64,000 bases of DNA. Source: Brackiella oedipodis DSM 13743. Lineage in GTDB: Bacteria > Pseudomonadota > Gammaproteobacteria > Burkholderiales > Burkholderiaceae_B. The stretch covers positions 1 to 64,000 of the forward strand of contig NZ_JHZJ01000011.1 of NCBI RefSeq assembly GCF_000621025.1, written 5' to 3'. The notes under the pieces are model-generated. The model was not told where the DNA came from, made no database searches, and saw only the letters and a program-made list of their open reading frames with translations. Shown here one piece after another: positions 9,448 through 16,854 of this stretch (within the stretch, counting starts at the first letter, position 1; every line of letters begins with the position of its first letter). Both the position numbers and the translations under genes were made by a program.

Positions 9448-9795
9448 GACTGTCTCCTTAATAGTAAATGCTGTGAATTAAATTTAACTTTTAACAGTCG
9501 TTATCACTCAACACAATGAATGATAACTTTACTATGGTAGTCCTATCGATACAGCTTTATAACTAGGGTTTTTGCGCTATTTCGTAAAAAATTCTAATTT
9601 TCATATTAATCTAGGCGCTGTTCTTGATAGAATGTAATCCCTTATTTATTATTTAGTGTAAATTCATAGACTTGTTTGTATTTTTATGGCAAACAAGCAG
9701 ATACCCATTAAAACTAGCCATCCTACTAATCATACGATGATTGCGAACAGATACGAAACGATATACATCGCCATCATGTTTTATAGGAGAACCTA
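9448..9795. other. Intergenic region between gst and bioB (divergent)
   Basis: A 348-base gap that must hold the divergent promoters of gst and bioB. The only clear structure is a 7-bp inverted repeat GTTATCA (9500-9506) / TGATAAC (9521-9527). I see no recognisable BirA operator. AGGAGA precedes the bioB ATG. Confidence 0.6.
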
Positions 9796-10857
9796 ATGTC
9801 TGCTACGACAGCCGTCAATTCTCAACACCCCTCCCAACCCAAAAAAAACTGGACACGTAAAGAAATCGAGGCCTTATTTGAATTGCCTTTTATGACTTTG
9901 ATAGATAGAGCTCATCAAATTCATAAGCAATTTCATGATCCGCAAACGGTGCAATTATCTACCCTTTTATCGATTAAAACAGGTGGTTGTCCAGAAGATT
10001 GTTCTTACTGTCCTCAAGCTCAACGCTATCACACAGGCGTGCAAGCCCAAAAACTCATGGATCCAGAGACAGTTTTAGAAGCTGCTAAAGCCGCTAAAGC
10101 TGGCGGCGCTACTCGTTTTTGTATGGGTGCCGCTTGGCGCGGTCCAAAAGATCGTGACATTGAAAAGGTCGCAGAAATTATCCGTCAAGTCAAAGCACTA
10201 GGTCTAGAAACATGTGCAACCTTAGGCATGTTACAAGAAGGGCAAGCAGAAGCACTTAAAGATGCCGGTTTAGATTATTACAATCACAATATCGATACGG
10301 CTCCAGAATTTTATGGCAATATTATTCGTACACGTGAGTTCGAAGAGCGTATTGATACCCTAGAGAAAGTCCGCGACGCAGGTCTAAAGACATGTTGTGG
10401 TGGTATTGTAGGTATGGGTGAAACTCGTAGTCAACGCGCTGGCTTGCTACACACATTAAGTCAACTACCACAAGCCCCAGAGTCTTTACCCATTAATAAT
10501 CTCGTACCAGTTCCTGGCACCCCTTTAGCCGATAGCGATCCAATTGATCCTTTCGAGTTTGTGCGAACCATTGCGGTAGCGCGTATTGTCTGTCCAACCT
10601 CTGTGGTGCGACTGGCGGCGGGTCGTCTAGAAATGAGTGATGAATTACAAGCGCTTTGCTTTTTTGCTGGCGTCGGTTCTATCTTTACCGGAGATAAATT
10701 GCTTATCACAGGTAACCCAGGTGAAAGCCATGACTTGCAATTGCTAGAGCGTTTAGGCCTAAAACCTCTGCATGTGGAGGAACCCGTAAGTGCTCACCAA
10801 GATATTATTGTGAATGAAGTCAGACGCGAGCGCAACGAAGAAACTGCCCACGCCTAA
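9796..10857 (+). CDS. bioB: Biotin synthase
   Basis: Radical-SAM enzyme that inserts sulfur into dethiobiotin. The 4Fe-4S-SAM motif CPEDCSYC uses Cys65, Cys69 and Cys72. The cysteines for the auxiliary 2Fe-2S cluster are visible in RFCMG, ETCATLG and KTCCGG. A TATA box-free leader ends in AGGAGAACCTA before the ATG. At 353 residues it is the usual length. No bioF, bioD or bioA adjoins it, so the biotin genes are dispersed in this genome. Confidence 0.97.
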   Translation: MSATTAVNSQHPSQPKKNWTRKEIEALFELPFMTLIDRAHQIHKQFHDPQTVQLSTLLSIKTGGCPEDCSYCPQAQRYHTGVQAQKLMDPETVLEAAKAAKAGGATRFCMGAAWRGPKDRDIEKVAEIIRQVKALGLETCATLGMLQEGQAEALKDAGLDYYNHNIDTAPEFYGNIIRTREFEERIDTLEKVRDAGLKTCCGGIVGMGETRSQRAGLLHTLSQLPQAPESLPINNLVPVPGTPLADSDPIDPFEFVRTIAVARIVCPTSVVRLAAGRLEMSDELQALCFFAGVGSIFTGDKLLITGNPGESHDLQLLERLGLKPLHVEEPVSAHQDIIVNEVRRERNEETAHA

Positions 10858-10880
10858 ACCTATTTATCGCTTCATCTACT

Positions 10881-10913
10881 AAGGTATTGCCTATCAGGGC
10901 AATACCTTTTTTT
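10881..10913 (+). terminator. Rho-independent terminator of bioB
   Basis: Stem GGTATTGCC / GGGCAATACC, small loop, followed by seven T, 24 bases after the bioB stop codon. Confidence 0.88.
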
Positions 10914-10958
10914 GTCCTATTAATGAAGGTAATGACATAGACACTTTAAAAAGAACAA

Positions 10959-10974
10959 TGTTCCACGTGGAACA
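10959..10974. promoter_or_regulatory. parS site 5
   Basis: Perfect TGTTCCACGTGGAACA whose symmetry extends three bases on each side (10956-10977). It lies 4 bases from a DnaA-box-like 9-mer (10979-10987), in the gap ahead of the aminotransferase gene. Confidence 0.93.
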
Positions 10975-10978
10975 TTGC

Positions 10979-10987
10979 TGTGCATAA
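10979..10987 (-). promoter_or_regulatory. DnaA-box-like 9-mer next to parS 5
   Basis: TTATGCACA on the minus strand, fitting the TTATNCACA DnaA-box consensus. It is the leftmost of a dense set that runs to 15.2 kb. Confidence 0.5.
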
Positions 10988-11066
10988 ACCCTTAATAAGC
11001 TGTATATAAACTCTGCATAGTGTGTTATCTTTATACCATTATTTGTGGATTTCTTTTGATAGCACC

Positions 11067-12233
11067 ATGTTGACTTCCAAGCTTCCAAATGTAGGCACGA
11101 CGATTTTTACCACCATGAGTAAAATGGCTAAGCAATACAATACCGTTGACTTAGGCCAGGGTTACCCTAGTTTTGATCCTGACAAAGGGCTCATTCAAGC
11201 TGTTAATCAGGCGATGTTGGACGGCTACAATCAATATCCAGAAATGGCTGGTGTCAAAGCCTTAAGGGATGTGCTAGCACAAAAGATTAACTCCCTATAC
11301 GGTTATCAATATCACCCTGATACCGAGATAACGATTACCAGTGGCGCCACTGAAGCCATTATGGTTGCCATTCAAACCGTCATTCGGCCAGGAGACGAAG
11401 TCATCGTCATAGAACCTTTTTATGACATGTATGTGCCCTGCATTGAATTAGCTGGCGGCTCTCCGGTATTTGTCCCACTGGATCCACCTTCAGTGACCAA
11501 TCACAAATACTCTTTGAATTGGAATAAAGTGGCGACGGCGATAACCCCTAAAACTCGCCTGATTATTCTCAATTTTCCACACAATCCAACGGGTATTACC
11601 CTAAAAAGTAGTGATCTAGACGCACTCGAAGAAATTGTGCGTAATCGTAATCTCTATATTTTGGCAGATGAGGTTTATGAACATATCGTGTTCCACCATA
11701 AATTCTTAAGTCTTAGCACACGCCCTAATTTAGCGCAGCGCAGCTTTGTGGTGGGCTCTTTTGGTAAAACTTACAATACTACAGGTTGGAAAATAGGTTT
11801 TTGTGCAGCGCCTGCTGAATTGACTAAAGAATTTAGAAAAATTCATCAATTCACCGTCTTTACTGTGCCTTCACCAATGCAACATGGCTTGGCAAATTTC
11901 GCAAGCAATCCAGAGACCTATTTGCATCTCTCCGATTTTTACCAGAAATATCACGATTATTTATTTACAGAATTACAAGACAAGACTCGCTTTAAACCTC
12001 TCAGAAGTGAAGGTACATTCTTCTTGTTAGCGAGTTATGCAGACATTAGTGACAAAAAAGAAAATGATTTTGTTATCGAGTTAACGCAAAAACATGGGGT
12101 GACCGCAATTCCAATTTCTGCTTTTTATATGCAGCCTGATTCAGTTCGAGCCAATAATCGTATCGTGCGCTTTTGCTTTGCTAAGAAATTTGAACTCTTA
12201 GAAGAAGCGGTTACTCGCTTAGCTAAGTTATAG
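11067..12233 (+). CDS. Methionine/aromatic aminotransferase (YbdL-like, PLP fold type I)
   Basis: A class I/II aminotransferase of 388 residues. N-terminal SKLPNVGTTIFTTMSKMA is characteristic of the YbdL/kynurenine-aminotransferase group. ITSGATEAI, LNFPHNPTG, DEVYEHIVF and the PLP lysine in SFGKTYNTTGWKIG (Lys234) are all visible, as is the substrate-carboxylate arginine region RFCFAKK near the end. YbdL prefers methionine, which would fit a role in methionine salvage. I chose the ATG at 11067 over an upstream in-frame start because homology begins there. Terminator at 12286-12315. Confidence 0.92.
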   Translation: MLTSKLPNVGTTIFTTMSKMAKQYNTVDLGQGYPSFDPDKGLIQAVNQAMLDGYNQYPEMAGVKALRDVLAQKINSLYGYQYHPDTEITITSGATEAIMVAIQTVIRPGDEVIVIEPFYDMYVPCIELAGGSPVFVPLDPPSVTNHKYSLNWNKVATAITPKTRLIILNFPHNPTGITLKSSDLDALEEIVRNRNLYILADEVYEHIVFHHKFLSLSTRPNLAQRSFVVGSFGKTYNTTGWKIGFCAAPAELTKEFRKIHQFTVFTVPSPMQHGLANFASNPETYLHLSDFYQKYHDYLFTELQDKTRFKPLRSEGTFFLLASYADISDKKENDFVIELTQKHGVTAIPISAFYMQPDSVRANNRIVRFCFAKKFELLEEAVTRLAKL

Positions 12234-12285
12234 ACTGATAAATCAAACGGTAAGCATATTACAAAAAAGCAAACTCCATTCTCTT

Positions 12286-12315
12286 AAAAAGCAGAGCTTA
12301 AGGCTCTGCTTTTTT
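12286..12315 (+). terminator. Terminator of the aminotransferase gene
   Basis: Stem AAAAAGCAGAGC / GCTCTGCTTTTTT with a 5-base loop. Its T run merges into the DnaA-box-like TGTGCATAA at 12315. Confidence 0.88.
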
Positions 12316-12360
12316 GTGCATAACTGCTCTATATATAATCTGTGTATAAATTGTGCATAG
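12315..12360. promoter_or_regulatory. Paired DnaA-box-like module, copy 1
   Basis: TGTGCATAA (12315-12323), 17 bases, TGTGTATAA (12341-12349), then an imperfect third TGTGCATAG (12352-12360). All are minus-strand TTATNCACA-type boxes in the same orientation. The same spacing recurs at 12933-12967. Confidence 0.5.
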
Positions 12361-12492
12361 TATGAAAATAAGTGATCTACCTTAAGAACGCACAAAATTT
12401 ATGCCATTTTATTATTGAGTTAAAAGACAAGCTTATACGCTCAAAAAATTACGTTAAGTGTTTGTTTATGCATTAAATTTAAAACTTTTCAA

Positions 12493-12539
12493 GTTATGCA
12501 CAGGATATATTATTATTTCTTTATATATATAAAAATAAA
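12493..12539 (+). repeat. Dispersed repeat copy A (DnaA-box-like 9-mer plus AT-rich tract)
   Basis: 47 bases identical at 46 positions to copy B (13112-13158). It begins with GTTATGCACAGG, so it contains TTATGCACA (12494-12502), and continues into an A/T-only tract with a central TTTATATATATAAA palindrome. A diverged copy lies inverted at 14305-14351. Confidence 0.85.
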
Positions 12540-12932
12540 TGGATAAATAAAGATTGCCCAGACTTTATAAAATAATTTAAAAAACATTAAAGAACAACAT
12601 TTAAAGCCTACACGGACTTGATACTTGCACTGCACAGTACACTGCCAATGGTAATCAACGATTAGAATATGCTGATGCTTATAGCCAGTAAGCTTACGAT
12701 CGATGTTGTCATCATCGATGGCTATAAAGACAAACAAAGCCTTATAGCTCACCTCATGACTCTTAGCTATCTTTGATGGCAAATAGTCACAGGATCAATC
12801 AATGGCTAGGTCTGTGATTTGTGGTTCTAGTCTTTTAGCAATCAACTTACAACGATCATCACGATGTCATCTAAAAGATATCACCTGCACTAGCCACTAT
12901 CTTCCAGCGCTCTTTAATTCACCCCGATCGTT

Positions 12933-12967
12933 TGTGCATAACTCCTCTATGAGTCCTTTGTGTATAA
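12933..12967. promoter_or_regulatory. Paired DnaA-box-like module, copy 2
   Basis: TGTGCATAA (12933-12941), 17 bases, TGTGTATAA (12959-12967). Same boxes, same order and same spacing as the module at 12315. Confidence 0.5.
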
Positions 12968-13111
12968 GACGTGTTCTTGTTTTTTATAACTTCAATATTG
13001 CCAACTACCGCAAAACTTATTCGACGTTATAAGTCTTTTTATCAAAAGGCTTATACCCTTATAAAATATTAACTAAGGCCTTGTTTAAACAACGCTTTTC
13101 AACATTATGCA

Positions 13112-13158
13112 GTTATGCACAGGCTATATTATTATTTCTTTATATATATAAAAATAAA
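13112..13158 (+). repeat. Dispersed repeat copy B
   Basis: Near-identical direct copy of the 47-base element at 12493-12539, offset 619 bases. The single mismatch is the base after GCACAGG. DnaA-box-like TTATGCACA at 13113-13121. Confidence 0.85.
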
Positions 13159-13210
13159 GGTATAAAAAGAAGCAAAACGCTTTGGCCCATCAAGCGCAAC
13201 AGAAACGCAA

Positions 13211-13238
13211 AAAAAATCCCCTAAAAATTAGGGGATTT
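13211..13238 (-). terminator. Terminator of the alpha/beta hydrolase gene
   Basis: Stem AAATCCCCTAA / TTAGGGGATTT with an A run on the plus strand that reads as a T run in the leftward direction. It lies 20 bases after the hydrolase stop. Confidence 0.85.
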
Positions 13239-13257
13239 AATCAATCAGCAAATGAGC

Positions 13258-14115
13258 TTATTTATATTTGGCGATATGTTCAAAAATAGTCGTTTGCACA
13301 TCCACCCCATTGTTAGGCAGCCAGTGAGTGGCTTTAACTTTTTCGAATTGATAGGGTGCATCGACATATTTCTCGCAGTTTTTGGCACTGACTTCACCGA
13401 CAGCGACATCTTCGGAAGCCCAAATGTATAAAGCAGGAACTTTGACAATCGGAGTTTCAAACGTAAAGCTATCTGATTTCTGGTCCATGCTGGCGCGGTA
13501 CCAATGAACAGACGTGCGATAGGTATGCCCCTGTTGCATACGGTCTGCATTAAATTGAATTAATTCCTCTGGAATGGAATTTTCGAAGGCGGCTTTGACG
13601 CGCTCACCCTGATTTTTTTGAAGATATTGATCCGTTTCTTCTACATTTTGGAAGTTACGCACATATTCAAAACGTTTATGTTGATCAGGATCGTTATTGT
13701 AGGCTTCGCGCAATGATACCGGGTGCGGTGTTGTTAAGCTAGAAATCGAAATCACACGATCTGGAAAATCAGCGGCCACTTGCCAAGACACTAAACCGCC
13801 CCAATCATGACCCACTACGTGGAATTTTTGGGCACCGAGTTGATCTGCGACGTCGATGACATCTTGCGCTAATTTTTCGATTTGATAGCTTTCGATATCG
13901 TCAGGTTGTGCTTCTAGCGCGTAGCCGCGTTGATCGAAGGCTACCGCAAAATAACCTTTGTCGGCGGCGACAGGTAGTTCATTGTCCCACCAATTAGCAA
14001 ATTCAGGCCAACCATGTAGAAAAATAATCAATGGCTTGTCTTTGTCACCACAAAAACGCGCACTAAAAGTAAATTTATCGGTTTTAATGTTGCCTGTTTC
14101 GATGGTATACGTCAT
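13258..14115 (-). CDS. Alpha/beta hydrolase (epoxide hydrolase/haloalkane dehalogenase-like)
   Basis: A 285-residue alpha/beta hydrolase. The oxyanion-hole motif HGWPE is at residues 34-38. The nucleophile elbow is GHDWGG, with Asp104 as nucleophile, which marks the epoxide-hydrolase/dehalogenase branch and not the serine esterases. The acid (Asp236 in ASEDVAVG) and His264 (THWLPN) complete the triad. Tyr positions in the cap (HTYR, HWYR) favour an epoxide hydrolase. I chose the ATG at 14115, preceded by AAGGAT, over the open-frame start 51 bases upstream. It stands alone between two repeat-rich gaps. Confidence 0.88.
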   Translation of the reverse strand: MTYTIETGNIKTDKFTFSARFCGDKDKPLIIFLHGWPEFANWWDNELPVAADKGYFAVAFDQRGYALEAQPDDIESYQIEKLAQDVIDVADQLGAQKFHVVGHDWGGLVSWQVAADFPDRVISISSLTTPHPVSLREAYNNDPDQHKRFEYVRNFQNVEETDQYLQKNQGERVKAAFENSIPEELIQFNADRMQQGHTYRTSVHWYRASMDQKSDSFTFETPIVKVPALYIWASEDVAVGEVSAKNCEKYVDAPYQFEKVKATHWLPNNGVDVQTTIFEHIAKYK

Positions 14116-14304
14116 GTTTAATCCTTGAGTTAAATAATTCGTATTAAAAAACCACTCTTTAATCATAACGTTATCAGTTTAATGTCTTGTTACAAATCCT
14201 CGATTAGCCATGTAACAATTTGTTGAATCATCCTAAACACTGCTGTTTATTTGCAACATAGGAAGTATTTTTTTTGAAAAAAAATTTGTTGATTATAGTT
14301 ACCC

Positions 14305-14351
14305 TTATTTTTTATATATAAAGATAATAATTAATATGTCCTGTGCATAAG
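14305..14351 (-). repeat. Dispersed repeat copy C, inverted and diverged
   Basis: Read on the minus strand it starts TTATGCACAGGA (box 14342-14350) and runs into the same style of A/T tract, including CTTTATATATAAAAA. It resembles copies A and B with a few substitutions and small indels, in opposite orientation. Confidence 0.65.
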
Positions 14352-14496
14352 TAGTATAAGGTAGAAAATCCCCGTAGATTCAGACAATTAAGACCATAAA
14401 AATCAGCCAAAAAAGTTTTTCATGAAAACTTCATAAGCTTGCATAAGTTTTTTTAATGTACAAAAAAATATAGATATGCAGAATTTTTTGATGGAC

Positions 14497-14530
14497 TTAT
14501 GCACATATGCATACCCAGAGCTTATGCACA
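14497..14530 (+). promoter_or_regulatory. Two DnaA-box-like 9-mers
   Basis: TTATGCACA at 14497-14505 and again at 14522-14530, same orientation, start-to-start distance 25 bases. They lie 130-160 bases upstream of the HIT gene. Confidence 0.5.
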
Positions 14531-14659
14531 AACTAAGGCACCTCTTAAGACCTTTAGCGGCTTTCGCGACGGTTTTAAAAAATCTAAAACTAGGCTATAT
14601 TAAGCAATTACAGCGTTAGTTTTGAGTTTTGTGCGGCATTTTTAGCAAGGAAACGATTT

Positions 14660-15088
14660 ATGATCCATAACCATTATGAAGACAATGTATTTACCAAGAT
14701 CCTTAATGGCGACTTGCCGGCCATCAAGGTTTTTGAGGACGAAAAAACCTTTGTCATGATGGATATCATGCCGCAAACTAAAGGGCATTTATTAGTGTTG
14801 CCTAAGCAAAAAGCTGTAAATTTCTTTGATATTTCAAGTGATTATTTACAAGCATGCATAGACACTGCCAAAAAAGTGGCGCCGGCATTAATGGCCGCGA
14901 CCCAAGCTGATGGTATGGTCTTGACGCAATTTAACGGTAGTACGGCTGGGCAGACTGTTTTTCATATCCATTTTCATTTGATTCCTACTTATAAGGATCA
15001 AAGCCTCAAAGGTCATGGACGTGAACAAGCGGATCAAGAACAACTTAAGGCCTTGGCACAAGAAATTATCAAAAATCTCGATGCCTAA
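14660..15088 (+). CDS. HIT family hydrolase
   Basis: Histidine-triad nucleotide-binding protein of 142 residues. The active-site triad is HIHFH at residues 102-106 followed by LIPTY, preceded by NGSTAGQTVFH. The N-terminal FTKILNGDLPAIKVFED and TKGHLLVLPK are typical. HIT proteins of this HinT-like group hydrolyse purine nucleoside phosphoramidates or dinucleotides; the exact substrate is not readable from sequence. Preceded by AGCAAGGAAACG. Monocistronic. Confidence 0.93.
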   Translation: MIHNHYEDNVFTKILNGDLPAIKVFEDEKTFVMMDIMPQTKGHLLVLPKQKAVNFFDISSDYLQACIDTAKKVAPALMAATQADGMVLTQFNGSTAGQTVFHIHFHLIPTYKDQSLKGHGREQADQEQLKALAQEIIKNLDA

Positions 15089-15174
15089 AGACTTAATTAG
15101 CCTATAACACATTATCTAAGGCGGTATATCTGGCACTGCTGTATCGAGTGATGCCCGTTCTACACCAAGGCCCT

Positions 15175-15214
15175 TTATACACAACTTATGCACAGCAAAA
15201 ATAGCTGTGCATAA
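15175..15214. promoter_or_regulatory. Three DnaA-box-like 9-mers, two forming a hairpin
   Basis: TTATACACA (15175-15183), TTATGCACA (15186-15194) and the inverted TGTGCATAA (15206-15214). The last two form the arms of a hairpin AACTTATGCACAGC / GCTGTGCATAAGTT around a short A-rich loop. Lying 100 bases after the HIT stop, the hairpin may also serve as its terminator, though the T run is poor. Confidence 0.5.
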
Positions 15215-15349
15215 GTTCTTAAAGACTGTCTAAAAATTGTGTATTTTCTATAAAAATTAGAATAAATTCAAGTAGTTATATGAAATTTTTAAGCTATAGT
15301 CTTGTTCATAAAGTGGTGCATGAATGTATACGTATTGGCTGACTCGTAT

Positions 15350-16750
15350 TTATTTACCAATACAAAAACTCGAGAAAATCTCGCCTAATAGTTCATCACT
15401 ACTGAATTCACCGGTAATTTGCATCAGAGCTTCATGGGCTAAACGGAGTTCTTCGGCAAATAAATCCAAGACACGATCATTGAATTGGGCATGTTGCGCA
15501 GCCATCTCTAGATGTTCATTTGCTTGAATGAGCGCGTTAATATGACGCTCACGGGCCAACCAAGGCGTTTCTTGTTGATTATGCCAACCCACAAGCTGTA
15601 ATAAGCGTTGTTTGAGTTGTTCTAGATGTGTGCCCTCTTTAACAGAGATAAATAAGCTAGCGACCTCTGTGTCAGAGCTTGTAGTCGGTTTGGCTTGCAT
15701 GCTTTGCAATTGCTCTGGACTGAGAAGGTCTATTTTGTTGATGACATTAATAATGGGCACATGTTTAGGCATACGGGCACGGATAGCTTGGACATCGACT
15801 AGGCTATCCTGACACGGATCTTGTAGATGTAAAATAACGTCCGCTTTGGCGATTTCTTGCCAACTGCGTTCAATCCCTATGCGTTCAACTTCGTCGTCGG
15901 TTTGGCGCAGTCCAGCGGTATCGATAATATGTAAAGGAATGCCTTCGAGTTGTATTTGCTCTACGACGCGATCGCGCGTGGTGCCTGCTATCGGGGTCAC
16001 AATCGCGACGTCATCGCCTGCTAAGGCGTTTAGTAAGCTAGATTTGCCCACATTGGGTTGGCCCGCTAACACAATATGTAGCCCTTCTCGCAAAATCAAG
16101 CCTTGGCGAGAGATCGTGAGCACTTTTTGTAAGTGTTGTTGGATTTCTAGGAGTCGTTGTGAGGCCTGATATTTTTCAAGAAATTCAATTTCTTCTTCAG
16201 GGAAATCTAAGGTGGCTTCCACCAGCATGCGCAAATGCACGATTTGCTCAGAAAGCTGATTGATTTGTTTTGAAAAGTCGCCCTTGAGAGAACTCATGGC
16301 ACTTTTTGCGGCGGATTCAGAGCCCGCATCAATTAGGTCAGCAATGGCTTCGGCTTGAGCTAAGTCGAGTTGACCATTTAAATAAGCCCGTTGAGTGAAC
16401 TCGCCAGGCAGCGCTAGACGCATATTTAAGTGATGTTGTTGGCTAATAGTCAGGCAGCTTTGTAAGACCCGTTTAAGAACTGCTGGACCGCCGTGCCCTT
16501 GTAGTTCAAGAATATCCTCTTTGGTATAGGAATGCGGCGCCTTAAAGTAAAGCACAAGGCCTTCATCAATGGTATCGCCGTTGTGATCTCTAAAGGGACG
16601 CAAATGCGCATATCGAGGCGTTAGAGATGAGCCAAAATAATGCTCAATAAAGGCGCTTAAGTCTTTGCCGGAAATGCGTACAACACCGATACCACCACGA
16701 CCTGGCGCGGTGGCGATGGCAGCGATGGGTGTATCGTCAAAGGGAATCAT
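15350..16750 (-). CDS. mnmE: tRNA modification GTPase MnmE (TrmE)
   Basis: Partner of MnmG in cmnm5U34 formation. The N-terminal tetrahydrofolate-binding domain ([14 protein letters not shown]) is followed by a helical domain containing the GTPase. P-loop GQPNVGKS, G2 GTTRD, G3 DTAGL and G4 NKID are all visible, and the catalytic cysteine motif FCIGK forms the C-terminus. 466 residues, normal. In many bacteria mnmE directly follows yidC; here the ftr operon separates them. Confidence 0.97.
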   Translation of the reverse strand: MIPFDDTPIAAIATAPGRGGIGVVRISGKDLSAFIEHYFGSSLTPRYAHLRPFRDHNGDTIDEGLVLYFKAPHSYTKEDILELQGHGGPAVLKRVLQSCLTISQQHHLNMRLALPGEFTQRAYLNGQLDLAQAEAIADLIDAGSESAAKSAMSSLKGDFSKQINQLSEQIVHLRMLVEATLDFPEEEIEFLEKYQASQRLLEIQQHLQKVLTISRQGLILREGLHIVLAGQPNVGKSSLLNALAGDDVAIVTPIAGTTRDRVVEQIQLEGIPLHIIDTAGLRQTDDEVERIGIERSWQEIAKADVILHLQDPCQDSLVDVQAIRARMPKHVPIINVINKIDLLSPEQLQSMQAKPTTSSDTEVASLFISVKEGTHLEQLKQRLLQLVGWHNQQETPWLARERHINALIQANEHLEMAAQHAQFNDRVLDLFAEELRLAHEALMQITGEFSSDELLGEIFSSFCIGK

Positions 16751-16810
16751 AGAAACTGTACTTGAAGGACTTGTATAAAGTTAAATTATACCGGTTCAAG
16801 TACAGTGAAT

Positions 16811-16836
16811 GGGCATAGCCATTGATTGCTATGCCC
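16811..16836 (-). terminator. Stem-loop after ftrD
   Basis: Stem GGGCATAGC / GCTATGCCC with an 8-base loop, 18 bases after the ftrD stop. There is no good T run, so termination is inferred from position. Confidence 0.5.
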
Positions 16837-16854
16837 TAAGTATGAGGATGTGGC

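Larger units (their letters stand above)
12234..13257. other. 1-kb AT-rich gap with repeats and DnaA-box-like motifs
   Basis: No convincing gene. Two open frames of 76 and 89 codons have no recognisable domain. Starting from the left, the gap contains the terminator of the aminotransferase, a paired-box module (12315-12360), repeat copy A (12493-12539), an unassigned 570-base segment with a second paired-box module (12933-12967), repeat copy B (13112-13158) and the terminator of the hydrolase gene. It could be a decayed mobile element flanked by repeats, or a DnaA-binding region. Confidence 0.7.
14116..14659. other. AT-rich gap with inverted repeat copy and DnaA-box-like motifs
   Basis: A 544-base gap between the hydrolase (leftward) and the HIT gene (rightward). 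It contains repeat copy C (14305-14351) and further TTATGCACA boxes at 14497-14505 and 14522-14530. Several A-tract runs and the palindromic ACATATGCATA lie between them. No gene is visible. Confidence 0.7.

Noticed and set aside
12513-12782. 89-codon minus-strand frame in the repeat-rich gap, considered as a transposase remnant
   Set aside because: No DDE, HTH or other mobile-element motif could be identified; its 3' end runs through the repeat itself.
12540-13111. Segment between direct repeats as an insertion sequence
   Set aside because: The flanking repeats are direct, one copy has an inverted relative outside, and no transposase frame or target-site duplication is visible.
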